Assembly (NCBI RefSeq): GCF_001457035.1
Contig: NZ_KQ758617.1
Location: 1,612,001-1,676,000 of the forward strand
Direction: 5' to 3'
DNA from: Fictibacillus enclensis
GTDB taxonomy: Bacteria; Bacillota; Bacilli; Bacillales; Fictibacillaceae
DNA length: 64,000 nucleotides
Shown here: one piece after another, positions 1 to 8,118 of the stretch
Layout of the letters: each line of letters begins with the position of its first letter
Position numbering within the stretch: position 1 is the stretch's first letter
Made by a program: the position numbers and the translations under genes
Notes under the pieces: generated by a model
What the model was told of the DNA's origin: nothing
What the model saw: the letters and a program-made list of their open reading frames with translations, nothing else
Database searches by the model: none

Positions 1-355
1 CATTTTCTGCTGCCTGGTACTCGTTTTCAAGCTCATCGGCAATTTGCAACAGCTCTCCTTTTGTGGAACGGTTAGGTCGTAATGCACTATAAATTTCCAG
101 TATGCGCTGGTCCGATAAGTTGATGAGTTCAGCAGCGCGCCGGAAATTTTGCCCCAGCTGATCGCGGTGAAGACTTTCGGCGATCTCGGCATGCATGGAA
201 AGTGTTTCGGGGCTGATCCGCATGTCCTTGCTCGTAATCTCACCGTTTATCGCCGCTTCGAGTGTGAGATCCTCCAATTTTTTTTGCGTTGGAGTGTAGA
301 TTAACTCTGACCGCTTTTGTCCTAAAGGATAATCTGCTTTTGTTAAACCTGCCAT
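1..355 (-). CDS. pduE: Diol/glycerol dehydratase small subunit, partial
   Basis: Small (gamma) subunit of the adenosylcobalamin-dependent diol/glycerol dehydratase that converts 1,2-propanediol or glycerol to the aldehyde. 118 codons are visible from the ATG at 355; the C-terminus lies beyond the left edge of the window. The N-terminus reads MAGLTKADYPLGQKRSELIY, the DYPL..KR.ELI signature of PduE/DhaB3 proteins, followed by helical sequence typical of the family. Its ATG overlaps the TGA stop of the medium subunit (TGATG), so the two are translationally coupled. Seen: sequence and overlap. Inferred: function, from family resemblance and operon order large-medium-small. Confidence 0.9.
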   Translation of the reverse strand, partial: MAGLTKADYPLGQKRSELIYTPTQKKLEDLTLEAAINGEITSKDMRISPETLSMHAEIAESLHRDQLGQNFRRAAELINLSDQRILEIYSALRPNRSTKGELLQIADELENEYQAAEN

Positions 356-939
356 CAGTTTGCCTCCTCCTTGATTGAAAAGTTCCATTCGACTACGACC
401 GGCTTTTTGTTTTTAATCACCTGCTCAGCTTCCCGTAAATGAAGCAGGGCAGCAATCGCCTGATATCTGGGACGTGCCATTTGATCATTGACCGAAGGTA
501 CAGGGTCGACACTTTCACCGAGAGCATAAAGCGCGGCATTTTTTCCAATCGCGCGGTAGGTTTCCAGCGTAATCGACGGGGATTGCGGAAAGAGCTCCAG
601 GTTGCTCAGGGGATCCAGGTCTTTTTGATGAATAACGGTCGTGCCTCTGGATTGCAGGCCGATTCCGATGCCTGAACCGCTGAGCTTTGCTGCCTGGTGG
701 CCCATGAACGCCAAATCTGCTGTATGGTAACTCCGAATAATGCGGGGAAGCGCTCCTTGCTCTTCAATGCCTGAAATGATTTCTCTGAGCACCTTGCTGT
801 GATCGACTTTCACAATCGTTTTATTGAGTTCTTTTCCAAAAGCAGGAGAAATCGCAATAACCACTTCGTTGGCATTTGTTCCTTTTTGTGCCGTTTCTCC
901 GTCATTCAGATTCATGAGTATTTCAAACGTGCCAATCAT
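355..939 (-). CDS. pduD: Diol/glycerol dehydratase medium subunit
   Basis: Medium (beta) subunit of coenzyme B12-dependent diol/glycerol dehydratase; in this family it sits under the cobalamin bound by the large subunit. 194 aa, the same length as glycerol-type medium subunits and shorter than PduD proteins that carry a microcompartment-targeting N-terminal extension, which is absent here. The family stretch GIGIGLQSRGTTVIHQ followed by LDPLSNLELF lies around residues 90-120. It is 12 bp downstream of the large subunit and overlaps the small subunit start. The lack of the N-terminal extension suggests a soluble, non-encapsulated enzyme, but microcompartment genes could lie outside the window. 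Confidence 0.93.
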   Translation of the reverse strand: MIGTFEILMNLNDGETAQKGTNANEVVIAISPAFGKELNKTIVKVDHSKVLREIISGIEEQGALPRIIRSYHTADLAFMGHQAAKLSGSGIGIGLQSRGTTVIHQKDLDPLSNLELFPQSPSITLETYRAIGKNAALYALGESVDPVPSVNDQMARPRYQAIAALLHLREAEQVIKNKKPVVVEWNFSIKEEAN

Positions 940-951
940 GAGCTTCCCTCC

Positions 952-2634
952 TTAATAATCGCTGGGACTGATCGCCTGGCGGATATTTTTGATTTCTTCC
1001 CATCGCTCCCCGCCCAATCGGTAGCCTGTTCCCGGTCCTTTGTAATCGTTTTCATCATTAACCGCACTCAACACTACATTTTGCGCATTGATAATCGCAG
1101 AAGTATGCAAATAATCACCTGCTACTTTATGCTTCAGCATATTGAAGATCCGTTCCGCCGTTTGCTGGTAGCCTCTTTTGGCAAGGATGAGGGCTACCTG
1201 AAATCCAGTAATCTCTTCCGTTAAGATCCGCTCTGCCGCCTTCAAATCTTCCACTACATTGCGTTTTGGCATATCCGCACTGCTGTTGGCATAGGTTGCC
1301 GCTTCGACTTCTTCATCCGTGATCCTCGGAAAACCCAACTCTTCAAAGATCGCCTGCATGGATTTCGCTGCCTGATAGCGGACATTGATAACGTCCGTTT
1401 CCTCTACAGGTTTCAGTCCGCCGTCAACCATCATGTCCCGCTGAATGATAAGATAGTCGTCAATATCCGATGAGTCCATATTGGAGCCGGCAAACATATC
1501 ATCACTATTGGGCACTGCACTAAAGCCGGAGAAAATAAAATCGGTGCCTGGCAGCATTTGACAGAGCATTTTGGCGCTTCGCCTGATTTCCGAATGGGAG
1601 AATGTCTGGTCATTTCCCGAGGCGACTTCAAGATCGAACATAGTTGTGGCCAGGTTTTCCGCCAGGACCGCCCGCAACCCGCTCGGCACAGCCGCAGGAA
1701 TACCGATACAGCTGATGGACCCGTTTTGCAGCCCCTGAACACCGGCGCCCTTTGCCATCATGACACAACGGACTTCAAGGTAAAGCATGGACTTCCCTTC
1801 CGCCCCTGCCATTTGCACTTCTGAACCAGTTCCGGACGTAAAGCGCATTTTTGCGCCTCTTGAAGCATAGGCCGATGCCAAAAAGGACTTGGACCACGGC
1901 GTGTCATCTCCATCCATAAAGACAGATTCCGTTCCGTAAATGGAAATGGTTTCGGCATAGGTGGTAAGCCCCAGCATGGCCAGCCGCAATTCCGTTGCTT
2001 CCTCAAGCGCATCCTGTGTCAAGACTCCGCCTCTTGCGGTCTGTGAACCTACGAGCAAGGCTAGTGCATTAAAAGGAGCGTACCGAACAATGCCGACCGT
2101 GGTCTCCTGTTCATCAAACCCGAGAATTCCAGCTTCTGCCGCATCGGCAGCCATCAGGATCGGATTGTCACGAACATTGGTTACGTGGCATTGGTTAGCC
2201 GGGGTTTTTCTTGCTCTCATTTTCTGCAAGGCCATCATCATTTCAACGACATTCAGCTGGTTCAGCACTTCCACCACTTTAGCCGGTGTCATTCCCTTAA
2301 CGATCGAAATCATTTCAGAACGGGAAACATGAATGTCCACCAGTTTTCTGGCAATCTCGATACTTTCCATTTTCATAACTTCTCCTGCTGTCGACACGTC
2401 GATCGTGTAGTCCGCAATGAACTGATCCAGCATATCAAAGTCTTTTCGCTCTTTGCCGTCCATTTCGGTAATCTTGCCGTTTTCTATTGTTAACGACGGG
2501 TCTGGATCATGAGGACTGGACATGGCAACAAATCCCTGGTCCGGCCATTCCTTTACAAAGCCGTCTTTGTTAACCGGCCGCTCTTCAAGCACTTTAAACC
2601 GCTTGGAACGCTTTTCTGTCATCGTTCGATTCAT
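952..2634 (-). CDS. pduC: Diol/glycerol dehydratase large subunit
   Basis: Catalytic large subunit (560 aa) of adenosylcobalamin-dependent diol/glycerol dehydratase, a TIM barrel using radical chemistry. Residues equivalent to the Klebsiella oxytoca active site are all present with a constant offset of 7: Gln148 and His150 (QCHVTN), Glu177, Glu228, Gln303 and Ser308. The C-terminal third keeps NVVEDL and the GPGTGYR motif near the end. ATG at 2634 has AAGGAG 9 nt upstream; an alternative ATG lies four codons in. First gene of the visible operon, divergent from the MarR gene. Diol versus glycerol preference cannot be decided from sequence by eye. No reactivase is seen; it would be expected beyond the left edge. 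Confidence 0.96.
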   Translation of the reverse strand: MNRTMTEKRSKRFKVLEERPVNKDGFVKEWPDQGFVAMSSPHDPDPSLTIENGKITEMDGKERKDFDMLDQFIADYTIDVSTAGEVMKMESIEIARKLVDIHVSRSEMISIVKGMTPAKVVEVLNQLNVVEMMMALQKMRARKTPANQCHVTNVRDNPILMAADAAEAGILGFDEQETTVGIVRYAPFNALALLVGSQTARGGVLTQDALEEATELRLAMLGLTTYAETISIYGTESVFMDGDDTPWSKSFLASAYASRGAKMRFTSGTGSEVQMAGAEGKSMLYLEVRCVMMAKGAGVQGLQNGSISCIGIPAAVPSGLRAVLAENLATTMFDLEVASGNDQTFSHSEIRRSAKMLCQMLPGTDFIFSGFSAVPNSDDMFAGSNMDSSDIDDYLIIQRDMMVDGGLKPVEETDVINVRYQAAKSMQAIFEELGFPRITDEEVEAATYANSSADMPKRNVVEDLKAAERILTEEITGFQVALILAKRGYQQTAERIFNMLKHKVAGDYLHTSAIINAQNVVLSAVNDENDYKGPGTGYRLGGERWEEIKNIRQAISPSDY

Positions 2635-2820
2635 GCCAACAACTCCTTCAAAAGTTTAAATTTTCTGTATCTTTATTCTACAGCGGTAAAAAAATGCAGT
2701 CTTTGAAAAAAAGCTACTTTCTTTTGGATTTATAAAACCTTCTGTCTTAATTTTAGGAGAATCATAACCTTTCCTATTGTTCCTTCAGCCTATTGACTGT
2801 GCAAGACGTTGGAGGTAACG

Positions 2821-2860
2821 TATAATAGTTCATAGATGAACTGTTCTAAAATGAACAGTT
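2821..2860 (+). promoter_or_regulatory. marR promoter -10 and tandem overlapping operator palindromes
   Basis: A perfect -10 hexamer TATAAT (2821-2826) is followed directly by two overlapping inverted repeats: AGTTCAT-AG-ATGAACT (2827-2842) and AACTGTTC-N6-GAACAGTT (2839-2860). They share the AACT half. Position between the -10 box and the MarR start is that of an autoregulatory MarR operator. A TTGACT (2793-2798) lies 22 nt from the -10, too far for a standard promoter, so the -35 is weak or unusual. Confidence 0.75.
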
Positions 2861-2884
2861 AATAAACAGAAGGAAGGGTCGTTC

Positions 2885-3343
2885 ATGGAATTTGAAACAC
2901 TGCACGCCACCCGGTCGGTTCAGCTTCTCCGCTCTTTTTGGAATGTGCAAAAAAATGTGATGCGGATTGTCCAGCGGACAGCAGCTGATAACGGCTTGTC
3001 CGTGCCGCAATATACCATTTTGACCGCCATGATTCTTCATAAGGAACTAACTCAGAAGAATCTTGGAGAAAAGACCTTTTTTCCAAAAAGTACACTTAGT
3101 CAGTCGGTGGATGCTTTGGTTCGTGAAGACTTGCTCCATCGGCAGCCGGTCGAAGATAACCGACGGGAAATTCAGCTTTCCATTACCGAAAAAGGAAAGA
3201 AACTATTAAAAACCATTCATGAGCAAAAAGACGGCATCCACCAGGCTATCGGGGAGGCAGTTCAAGGTCTGGAAGATGACCAGTTTCATAACCTTCTAAA
3301 AACACACCTGCATATTGCTCAGCATCTTGAAGAAAAAGAGTAA
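2885..3343 (+). CDS. MarR family transcriptional regulator
   Basis: 152-aa winged-helix regulator of the MarR family, likely repressor of itself and the downstream ABC exporter. The winged-helix core runs from about residue 40 (VPQYTILTAMILHKELTQK) through the recognition helix with KSTLSQSVDALVREDL to the wing DNRREIQLSITEKGK. ATG at 2885 is preceded by GAAGGAAGGG. The gene ends 16 nt before the first ABC gene, whose RBS overlaps its 3' end, so the three genes form one operon. The tandem palindromes just upstream are the probable operator; the ligand is unknown, by analogy a drug or membrane stressor exported by the ABC pair. Confidence 0.9.
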   Translation: MEFETLHATRSVQLLRSFWNVQKNVMRIVQRTAADNGLSVPQYTILTAMILHKELTQKNLGEKTFFPKSTLSQSVDALVREDLLHRQPVEDNRREIQLSITEKGKKLLKTIHEQKDGIHQAIGEAVQGLEDDQFHNLLKTHLHIAQHLEEKE

Positions 3344-3359
3344 AGGAGGAAAATGCCCA

Positions 3360-5084
3360 ATGATAAAAATACTAAAAAACTTAGCGACCTATAAGTGGAT
3401 GGTCGCCTCGGTGTTTGGATTGATTTTCATCCAATCCATGTCAGACCTGTTTCTGCCCACTCTTATGTCAGACATTATCGACAAAGGCGTTGTTCCCGGT
3501 AAGTTATCCTACATCTGGGAAGTCGGAGGCTGGATGCTCCTTGTCTCAGCGGTTGGTGCCCTGGCTTCGGTTACTGCAAGCTATTTTTCTTCCAAAGCGG
3601 CCATTGGCCTCGGGCGTGACATTCGACTGAAGGTGTTTGAACACGTGGAACGTTTCTCATTGCATGAATTTGATCAGGTAGGAACCGCTTCCCTCATTAC
3701 GAGAACGACGAACGATATTACCCAGGTGCAGCAAGTGGTTATCATGATGCTTCGTATGGTGATCAGCGCCCCCATCATGCTGGTAGGGGGCATCATCATG
3801 GCTGTCTCAAAAGATGCCAAGTTGTCTTTGGTCATTGTGGTGACTCTTCCCGTGCTGGTCGCCTCCATCCTGCTGATTTTATACAAAGCAGTTCCGCTTT
3901 TTAAAACAGTGCAGAAGCGGCTGGACCGTCTGAATCTGGTCCTTCGGGAAAATTTAACGGGCGTTCGGGTGATTCGGGCGTTTAATCGTGAATTCGAGGA
4001 AAAGAAACGTCTTCAGCACGCGAATAAAGACCTCAGGGATGTCTCGATCCAAGTAAACCGGATTATGGCCTTTATGATGCCAGTTATGATGCTGGTTATG
4101 AATTTGACCATCGTCGGCATCATTTGGTTCGGAGGCATGAGAATAGACAACGGCACCATGCAGATTGGTGACTTAATGGCTTTCACACAGTATGCCATGC
4201 AAATTATGTTTGCCCTCGTCATGTCATCGATGATGTTTGTCATGGTTCCGCGCGCAGCCGTTTCGGCCGGCCGGATCAATGAAGTGCTGAACATTCAGCC
4301 GGCAATTGAGGATAAGGGTGCAGAACGGGCAGACGCTGAGCCGGGAACTCTTGAATTTGATCGGGTTACCTTTAGCTATCCAGGTGCCGAGGAACCCGCT
4401 CTCTCCTCCATCAGTTTTAAGGCACAGGCCGGAGAGATTACAGCCATCATCGGCGGAACCGGGTCCGGGAAATCCACTCTGCTTCAATTGATCCCGCGCT
4501 TTTATGAGTGTTCAGAAGGAACCATCCGATTGAACGGTGTAAACATTGAAAATGCCACGCAAGACGAAATCCGGTCGAAGATTGGATTTGTTCCGCAAAA
4601 AGCAGTCCTTTTTACTGGAACGATTGCTGAAAACATCTGCTATGGAAAACCCGAAGCTTCTCATGGAGAAATCCGGCATGCTGCAGAAATCGCTCAGGCT
4701 GAAGATTTTATCCTCAAGATGAAAGACGGCTTTGAGTCCAGACTGGAACAAGGTGGCTCCAACCTGTCGGGAGGACAAAAACAAAGACTTTCCATCGCAC
4801 GGGCAATCGTTCGAAAACCGGACATTTACTTATTTGACGACAGCTTCTCAGCACTCGATTTCAAGACAGACGCCAGGTTAAGGGCTGCGCTTAAAGAAGA
4901 AACCAGAAACTCCACCGTCTTGCTTGTGGCACAGCGCGTCAATACCGTAATGGATGCAGACCAGATCATTGTTCTTGAAAAAGGAAAAATAGCTGGTATG
5001 GGAACACACGAGGAGCTTCTGGAAACCAATGAGGTTTACAGGGAAATCGCCCTGTCCCAGCTCACTGAGGAGGAAATTGCATGA
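3360..5084 (+). CDS. Heterodimeric ABC exporter, subunit with degenerate catalytic site
   Basis: 574-aa half-transporter: N-terminal six-helix ABC transmembrane domain (about residues 15-300) fused to an ATPase domain. Walker A GGTGSGKST is near residue 365, signature LSGGQKQR near 469, and Walker B YLFDDSFSALD near 490. The catalytic glutamate after Walker B is replaced by Asp, as in the non-hydrolysing half of heterodimeric multidrug exporters (BmrC/LmrC/TM287 type). Start chosen at ATG 3360 because AAAGGAGG precedes it at good spacing; upstream in-frame codons lie inside marR. The stop overlaps the next gene's start (ATGA), so the two halves are made together. Substrate unknown; MarR control suggests drug export. 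Confidence 0.93.
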   Translation: MIKILKNLATYKWMVASVFGLIFIQSMSDLFLPTLMSDIIDKGVVPGKLSYIWEVGGWMLLVSAVGALASVTASYFSSKAAIGLGRDIRLKVFEHVERFSLHEFDQVGTASLITRTTNDITQVQQVVIMMLRMVISAPIMLVGGIIMAVSKDAKLSLVIVVTLPVLVASILLILYKAVPLFKTVQKRLDRLNLVLRENLTGVRVIRAFNREFEEKKRLQHANKDLRDVSIQVNRIMAFMMPVMMLVMNLTIVGIIWFGGMRIDNGTMQIGDLMAFTQYAMQIMFALVMSSMMFVMVPRAAVSAGRINEVLNIQPAIEDKGAERADAEPGTLEFDRVTFSYPGAEEPALSSISFKAQAGEITAIIGGTGSGKSTLLQLIPRFYECSEGTIRLNGVNIENATQDEIRSKIGFVPQKAVLFTGTIAENICYGKPEASHGEIRHAAEIAQAEDFILKMKDGFESRLEQGGSNLSGGQKQRLSIARAIVRKPDIYLFDDSFSALDFKTDARLRAALKEETRNSTVLLVAQRVNTVMDADQIIVLEKGKIAGMGTHEELLETNEVYREIALSQLTEEEIA

Positions 5085-6925
5085 GCAGGCAACAAGGCGC
5101 AATGGGCCACGGCCCTGGCGGAGGCAGCATGTTAATGATGGGCCAGAAGGCAAAAAACTTCAAAGGAACACTCCTCCGCCTTTTATCCTATTTAAAACCG
5201 CGAAAACGAAAACTGGTCGCAGTCTTTATCGCAGCTATTATTAGTACCGTTTTTGTGATTATAGGACCGAAGATTACGGGTAAAGCCATTACGGTATTGT
5301 TTGAAGGAGCCTACGGAAAATTTAAAGGCATACCCGGAGCTGCCATTGACTTTGAAAAAATCGGACAGCTGCTTCTCATCCTTGCAGGACTCTATGTGCT
5401 CAGCAGCCTTTTTAATTTTCTTCAGCAGTATTTAATGTCGACCGTGTCTCAGGACACCGTGTTTGACCTCAGGCGGGATGTTAATCAGAAACTAGAAAAG
5501 CTGCCTCTCAAATACTTCGACGGACGGCCAAACGGAGAAACACTGAGCCGGATGACCAATGATATTGATTTGATCGGAAGCACGCTTCAGCAAAGTTTGA
5601 CACAGTTCATTACTTCCATAGTGACTATCCTCGGAATTATTATCATGATGCTTTCGATCAGTCCCCTGCTCACACTGATTTCCATTGTAAGTCTCGGGCT
5701 GTCCATGTTTGTTATCCGTCCTATTCTGAAACGGTCTCAGAAACATTTTGCAGACCAACAAAAGACGTTGGGCCAATTGAACGGCCATATTGAAGAAATG
5801 TATACCGGGCATCAGGTGGTGAAAGCGTTCGGTTATGAAAAAGCGGCCATCTCGCAATTCAAAGGGATCAATGAAGAACTGTACCGTGCGGGAAGCAAAG
5901 CACAATTTATTTCCGGAATCATCATGCCTATGATGTTCTTTATCGGGAATTTAAGCTATGTACTCATCAGTGTGATCGGCGGGTTCCTGGTCACCAAACG
6001 CGCGATCTCCATTGGTGACATACAAGCCTTTATTACGTATTCCAAACAATTCACACAGCCTGTGACCCAAACCGCCAACATCGCCAATATCATTCAATCG
6101 ACGGTGGCTGCTGCTGAACGGGTCTTTGAACTGCTGGATGAAGAAGAGGAACAAAAAGAACAGACAGATACGGTTTTGAACCGAACGGAAGGTGCTGTCC
6201 GTTTTGAACATGTGGACTTTGGTTATGGAGAATCATTGCTGATTGAGGATATGAACATCGAGGTAGCTCCCGGCCAGACAGTGGCAATTGTCGGACCAAC
6301 AGGTGCAGGCAAAACGACCCTCATCAACCTCTTGATGCGATTTTATGAGCTGAATGGCGGAAAGATCGAAATTGATGGAACAGATACGAGGAAGATGCCA
6401 CGATCTGAACTCCGGCGCAAGTTTGGCATGGTTCTTCAAGATACCTGGCTTTTTCATGGAACGATTAAAGAAAATATTGCTTTTGGGAAAACAGGAGCAA
6501 CCGATGAAGAAATTATCATTGCCGCCCGGACGGCGCATGCAGACCATTTTATCCGCACTCTACCTGAGGGATATGAGACCGTGTTGAATGAAGAAGCGTC
6601 CAATATCTCACAAGGGCAAAAACAGCTCTTAACCATTGCCCGAGCTGTTCTGGCGGACCCGCCCATCATGATTCTTGATGAAGCGACTTCCAACGTGGAT
6701 ACAAGGACAGAAATTTATATTCAGAAAGCCATGAACCATTTGATGAAAGGGCGCACCAGCTTTGTGATTGCCCATCGCCTGTCGACCATTAAGGATGCGG
6801 ACCTGATTCTCGTCATGGACCAGGGTAAAGTGATCGAACAAGGAACACACGAAACGCTGCTAGCAGCAGACGGTTTCTATGCCGATCTGTACAACAGCCA
6901 GTTTTCGGAAAAAGAAGCCGGATAA
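5081..6925 (+). CDS. Heterodimeric ABC exporter, catalytically competent subunit
   Basis: 614-aa partner of the preceding half-transporter. A basic, glycine-rich N-terminal tail precedes the six-helix membrane domain (about 35-330), then the ATPase domain with Walker A GPTGAGKTT (near residue 404), an altered signature ISQGQKQL (near 508) and intact Walker B MILDEATSNVD (near 530) with the catalytic Glu. The altered signature here and the Asp in the partner together define one degenerate and one active ATP site, the hallmark of heterodimeric exporters such as BmrCD. Overlaps subunit 1 by 4 nt. Ends just before a strong bidirectional terminator. Confidence 0.93.
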   Translation: MSRQQGAMGHGPGGGSMLMMGQKAKNFKGTLLRLLSYLKPRKRKLVAVFIAAIISTVFVIIGPKITGKAITVLFEGAYGKFKGIPGAAIDFEKIGQLLLILAGLYVLSSLFNFLQQYLMSTVSQDTVFDLRRDVNQKLEKLPLKYFDGRPNGETLSRMTNDIDLIGSTLQQSLTQFITSIVTILGIIIMMLSISPLLTLISIVSLGLSMFVIRPILKRSQKHFADQQKTLGQLNGHIEEMYTGHQVVKAFGYEKAAISQFKGINEELYRAGSKAQFISGIIMPMMFFIGNLSYVLISVIGGFLVTKRAISIGDIQAFITYSKQFTQPVTQTANIANIIQSTVAAAERVFELLDEEEEQKEQTDTVLNRTEGAVRFEHVDFGYGESLLIEDMNIEVAPGQTVAIVGPTGAGKTTLINLLMRFYELNGGKIEIDGTDTRKMPRSELRRKFGMVLQDTWLFHGTIKENIAFGKTGATDEEIIIAARTAHADHFIRTLPEGYETVLNEEASNISQGQKQLLTIARAVLADPPIMILDEATSNVDTRTEIYIQKAMNHLMKGRTSFVIAHRLSTIKDADLILVMDQGKVIEQGTHETLLAADGFYADLYNSQFSEKEAG

Positions 6926-6930
6926 ACCAG

Positions 6931-6960
6931 AAGACTCCCTTGCCGATGCAAGGGAGTCTT
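6931..6960. terminator. Bidirectional intrinsic terminator between ABC operon and hxlR
   Basis: A perfect 13-bp stem (6931-6943 with 6948-6960, loop CGAT) lies between the convergent ABC operon and HxlR gene; T-rich sequence follows on the plus strand. Confidence 0.9.
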
Positions 6961-6998
6961 TATCTTTGTCCCAAATTTTTTTCAAAATGCCTATTTGC

Positions 6999-7322
6999 CT
7001 ATTTATTTTGCATGGCTTTTCCCCACTTCGCCAATGATTCAAGAGATGGAATCAAAGCTTCTCCATCCTTTGTCAGTGAGTACTCCACTCTCGGTGGAAT
7101 CTCCATATATTGCTTGCGAAGAATCAATCCCTGGTTTTCCATTTCTCTTAATGACTGAGATAACACCATATTGGTTATGCCATCTATTCTTCGTTTGAGT
7201 TCGTTGTAGCGCAAGATTTTTCCGTTCCATAACGCCCATATGATCGGAAGCCGCCATTTGCTGCCAATTAAAGTCAGGGCGAACGTTAACGGGCAATCTT
7301 CTTTTCTTTTATACTGTTCCAC
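6999..7322 (-). CDS. HxlR family winged-helix regulator
   Basis: 107-aa HxlR/DUF24-family regulator. The family's N-terminal cysteine is present (Cys10 in EDCPLTFAL), followed by GSKWRLPIIWAL, the helix-turn-helix ITNMVLSQSLREMENQGLI and the winged SLTKDGEALIP. Cys10 aligns with the redox- or aldehyde-sensing cysteine of HypR/YodB-type members, so an electrophile sensor is plausible but not shown. It is divergent from the GNAT gene; a palindrome with repeated ACT half-sites sits between them. Weak extended -10 TGGTATAGT lies upstream on the minus strand. Confidence 0.9.
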   Translation of the reverse strand: MEQYKRKEDCPLTFALTLIGSKWRLPIIWALWNGKILRYNELKRRIDGITNMVLSQSLREMENQGLILRKQYMEIPPRVEYSLTKDGEALIPSLESLAKWGKAMQNK

Positions 7323-7340
7323 GAAGCACTATACCACCCT

Positions 7341-7365
7341 TTACTCAGTTTTTACTGACTTACTC
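7341..7365. promoter_or_regulatory. Candidate HxlR operator
   Basis: CAGT-TTTT-ACTG (7346-7357) embedded in a run of repeated ACT/AGT half-sites, just upstream of the hxlR start and its TATAGT (-10). Position and symmetry suggest an autoregulatory site that might also affect the divergent GNAT gene. Inference only. Confidence 0.4.
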
Positions 7366-7454
7366 ATAAAATACAGCATACTTGTTTTCCATACTGGCTG
7401 TATTATGATTATATCGTAGCTTTTTTAATTTGAGAAAATGAAAGGGTGAAAGAT

Positions 7455-7991
7455 ATGAAGTTAACCTATGAGATTTTGCCGGCTGATCAGGCTGTACAAT
7501 GCAGAGAGTTATGCAATGAACTGATGATCTACCAAAAGTCCAAGGCCGTGATCAAGCCGGAACTCTTTAACACCATGAATTTTGAAACAAGGATGCTCCC
7601 TTCCATCGAGTCGGCTCTTCATAATCACCTCGTCGCCGTGAAGGATGGAGATGAGATGATTGGCTATGTTTATACCAATGTTTCTCCCAAGACCGCGTAT
7701 TCCAATGACTTTGCCACGTTCTTTGATTTGAATTCTGTTTCGGGCGATCAAGTCGGCTGTCTTTCCCAATTTTATATAAAAGACGGCTTCCGCCAATATG
7801 GGATCGGCTCGAAGTTATTTGAAATGTCCATGGAATGGCTACGGCAATTTAACCAGGTTGAAGATTTGTTCATTTATGTTTCAAATGGAAACAAAAACGC
7901 GCTTGAATTTTATCAGCGAAAAGGTTTTGTCGTGACTCATGATATATTGGGCGGCTTTATTACTGTGTTGCGAAACAGAAAATGTCGATAA
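7455..7991 (+). CDS. GNAT family N-acetyltransferase
   Basis: 178-aa GNAT acetyltransferase. Motif A, the acetyl-CoA pyrophosphate loop, reads GFRQYGIGSKLFEMSMEWL (about residues 115-135), followed by the C-terminal ALEFYQRKGF motif B. ATG at 7455 is preferred over an in-frame GTG three codons earlier because AAAGGGTG (7441-7448) lies 6 nt upstream of the ATG. Divergent from hxlR. Substrate cannot be told from the sequence. Confidence 0.88.
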   Translation: MKLTYEILPADQAVQCRELCNELMIYQKSKAVIKPELFNTMNFETRMLPSIESALHNHLVAVKDGDEMIGYVYTNVSPKTAYSNDFATFFDLNSVSGDQVGCLSQFYIKDGFRQYGIGSKLFEMSMEWLRQFNQVEDLFIYVSNGNKNALEFYQRKGFVVTHDILGGFITVLRNRKCR

Positions 7992-8065
7992 AACCCCGCT
8001 GTTCGCTCTTTTCAAAAAGTACATATCTTCTTAATTGAAGAAAATACTAATGTTTTACGCAAAAA

Positions 8066-8107
8066 GGGGATGCCTGAAGGTCAATTTTTGACTTTCAGGA
8101 CAGCCCC
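8066..8107. terminator. Bidirectional terminator after GNAT / M20 gene
   Basis: Long hairpin GGGG..CCTGAAGGTCAA / TTGACTTTCAGG..CCCC between convergent genes, with an A-run on the left (T-run for the minus strand). Confidence 0.8.
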
Positions 8108-8118
8108 CCTCCTATTTA

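Noticed and set aside
2793-2826. TTGACT as the -35 of marR
   Set aside because: It lies 22 nt from TATAAT, outside the normal 16-18 nt range.
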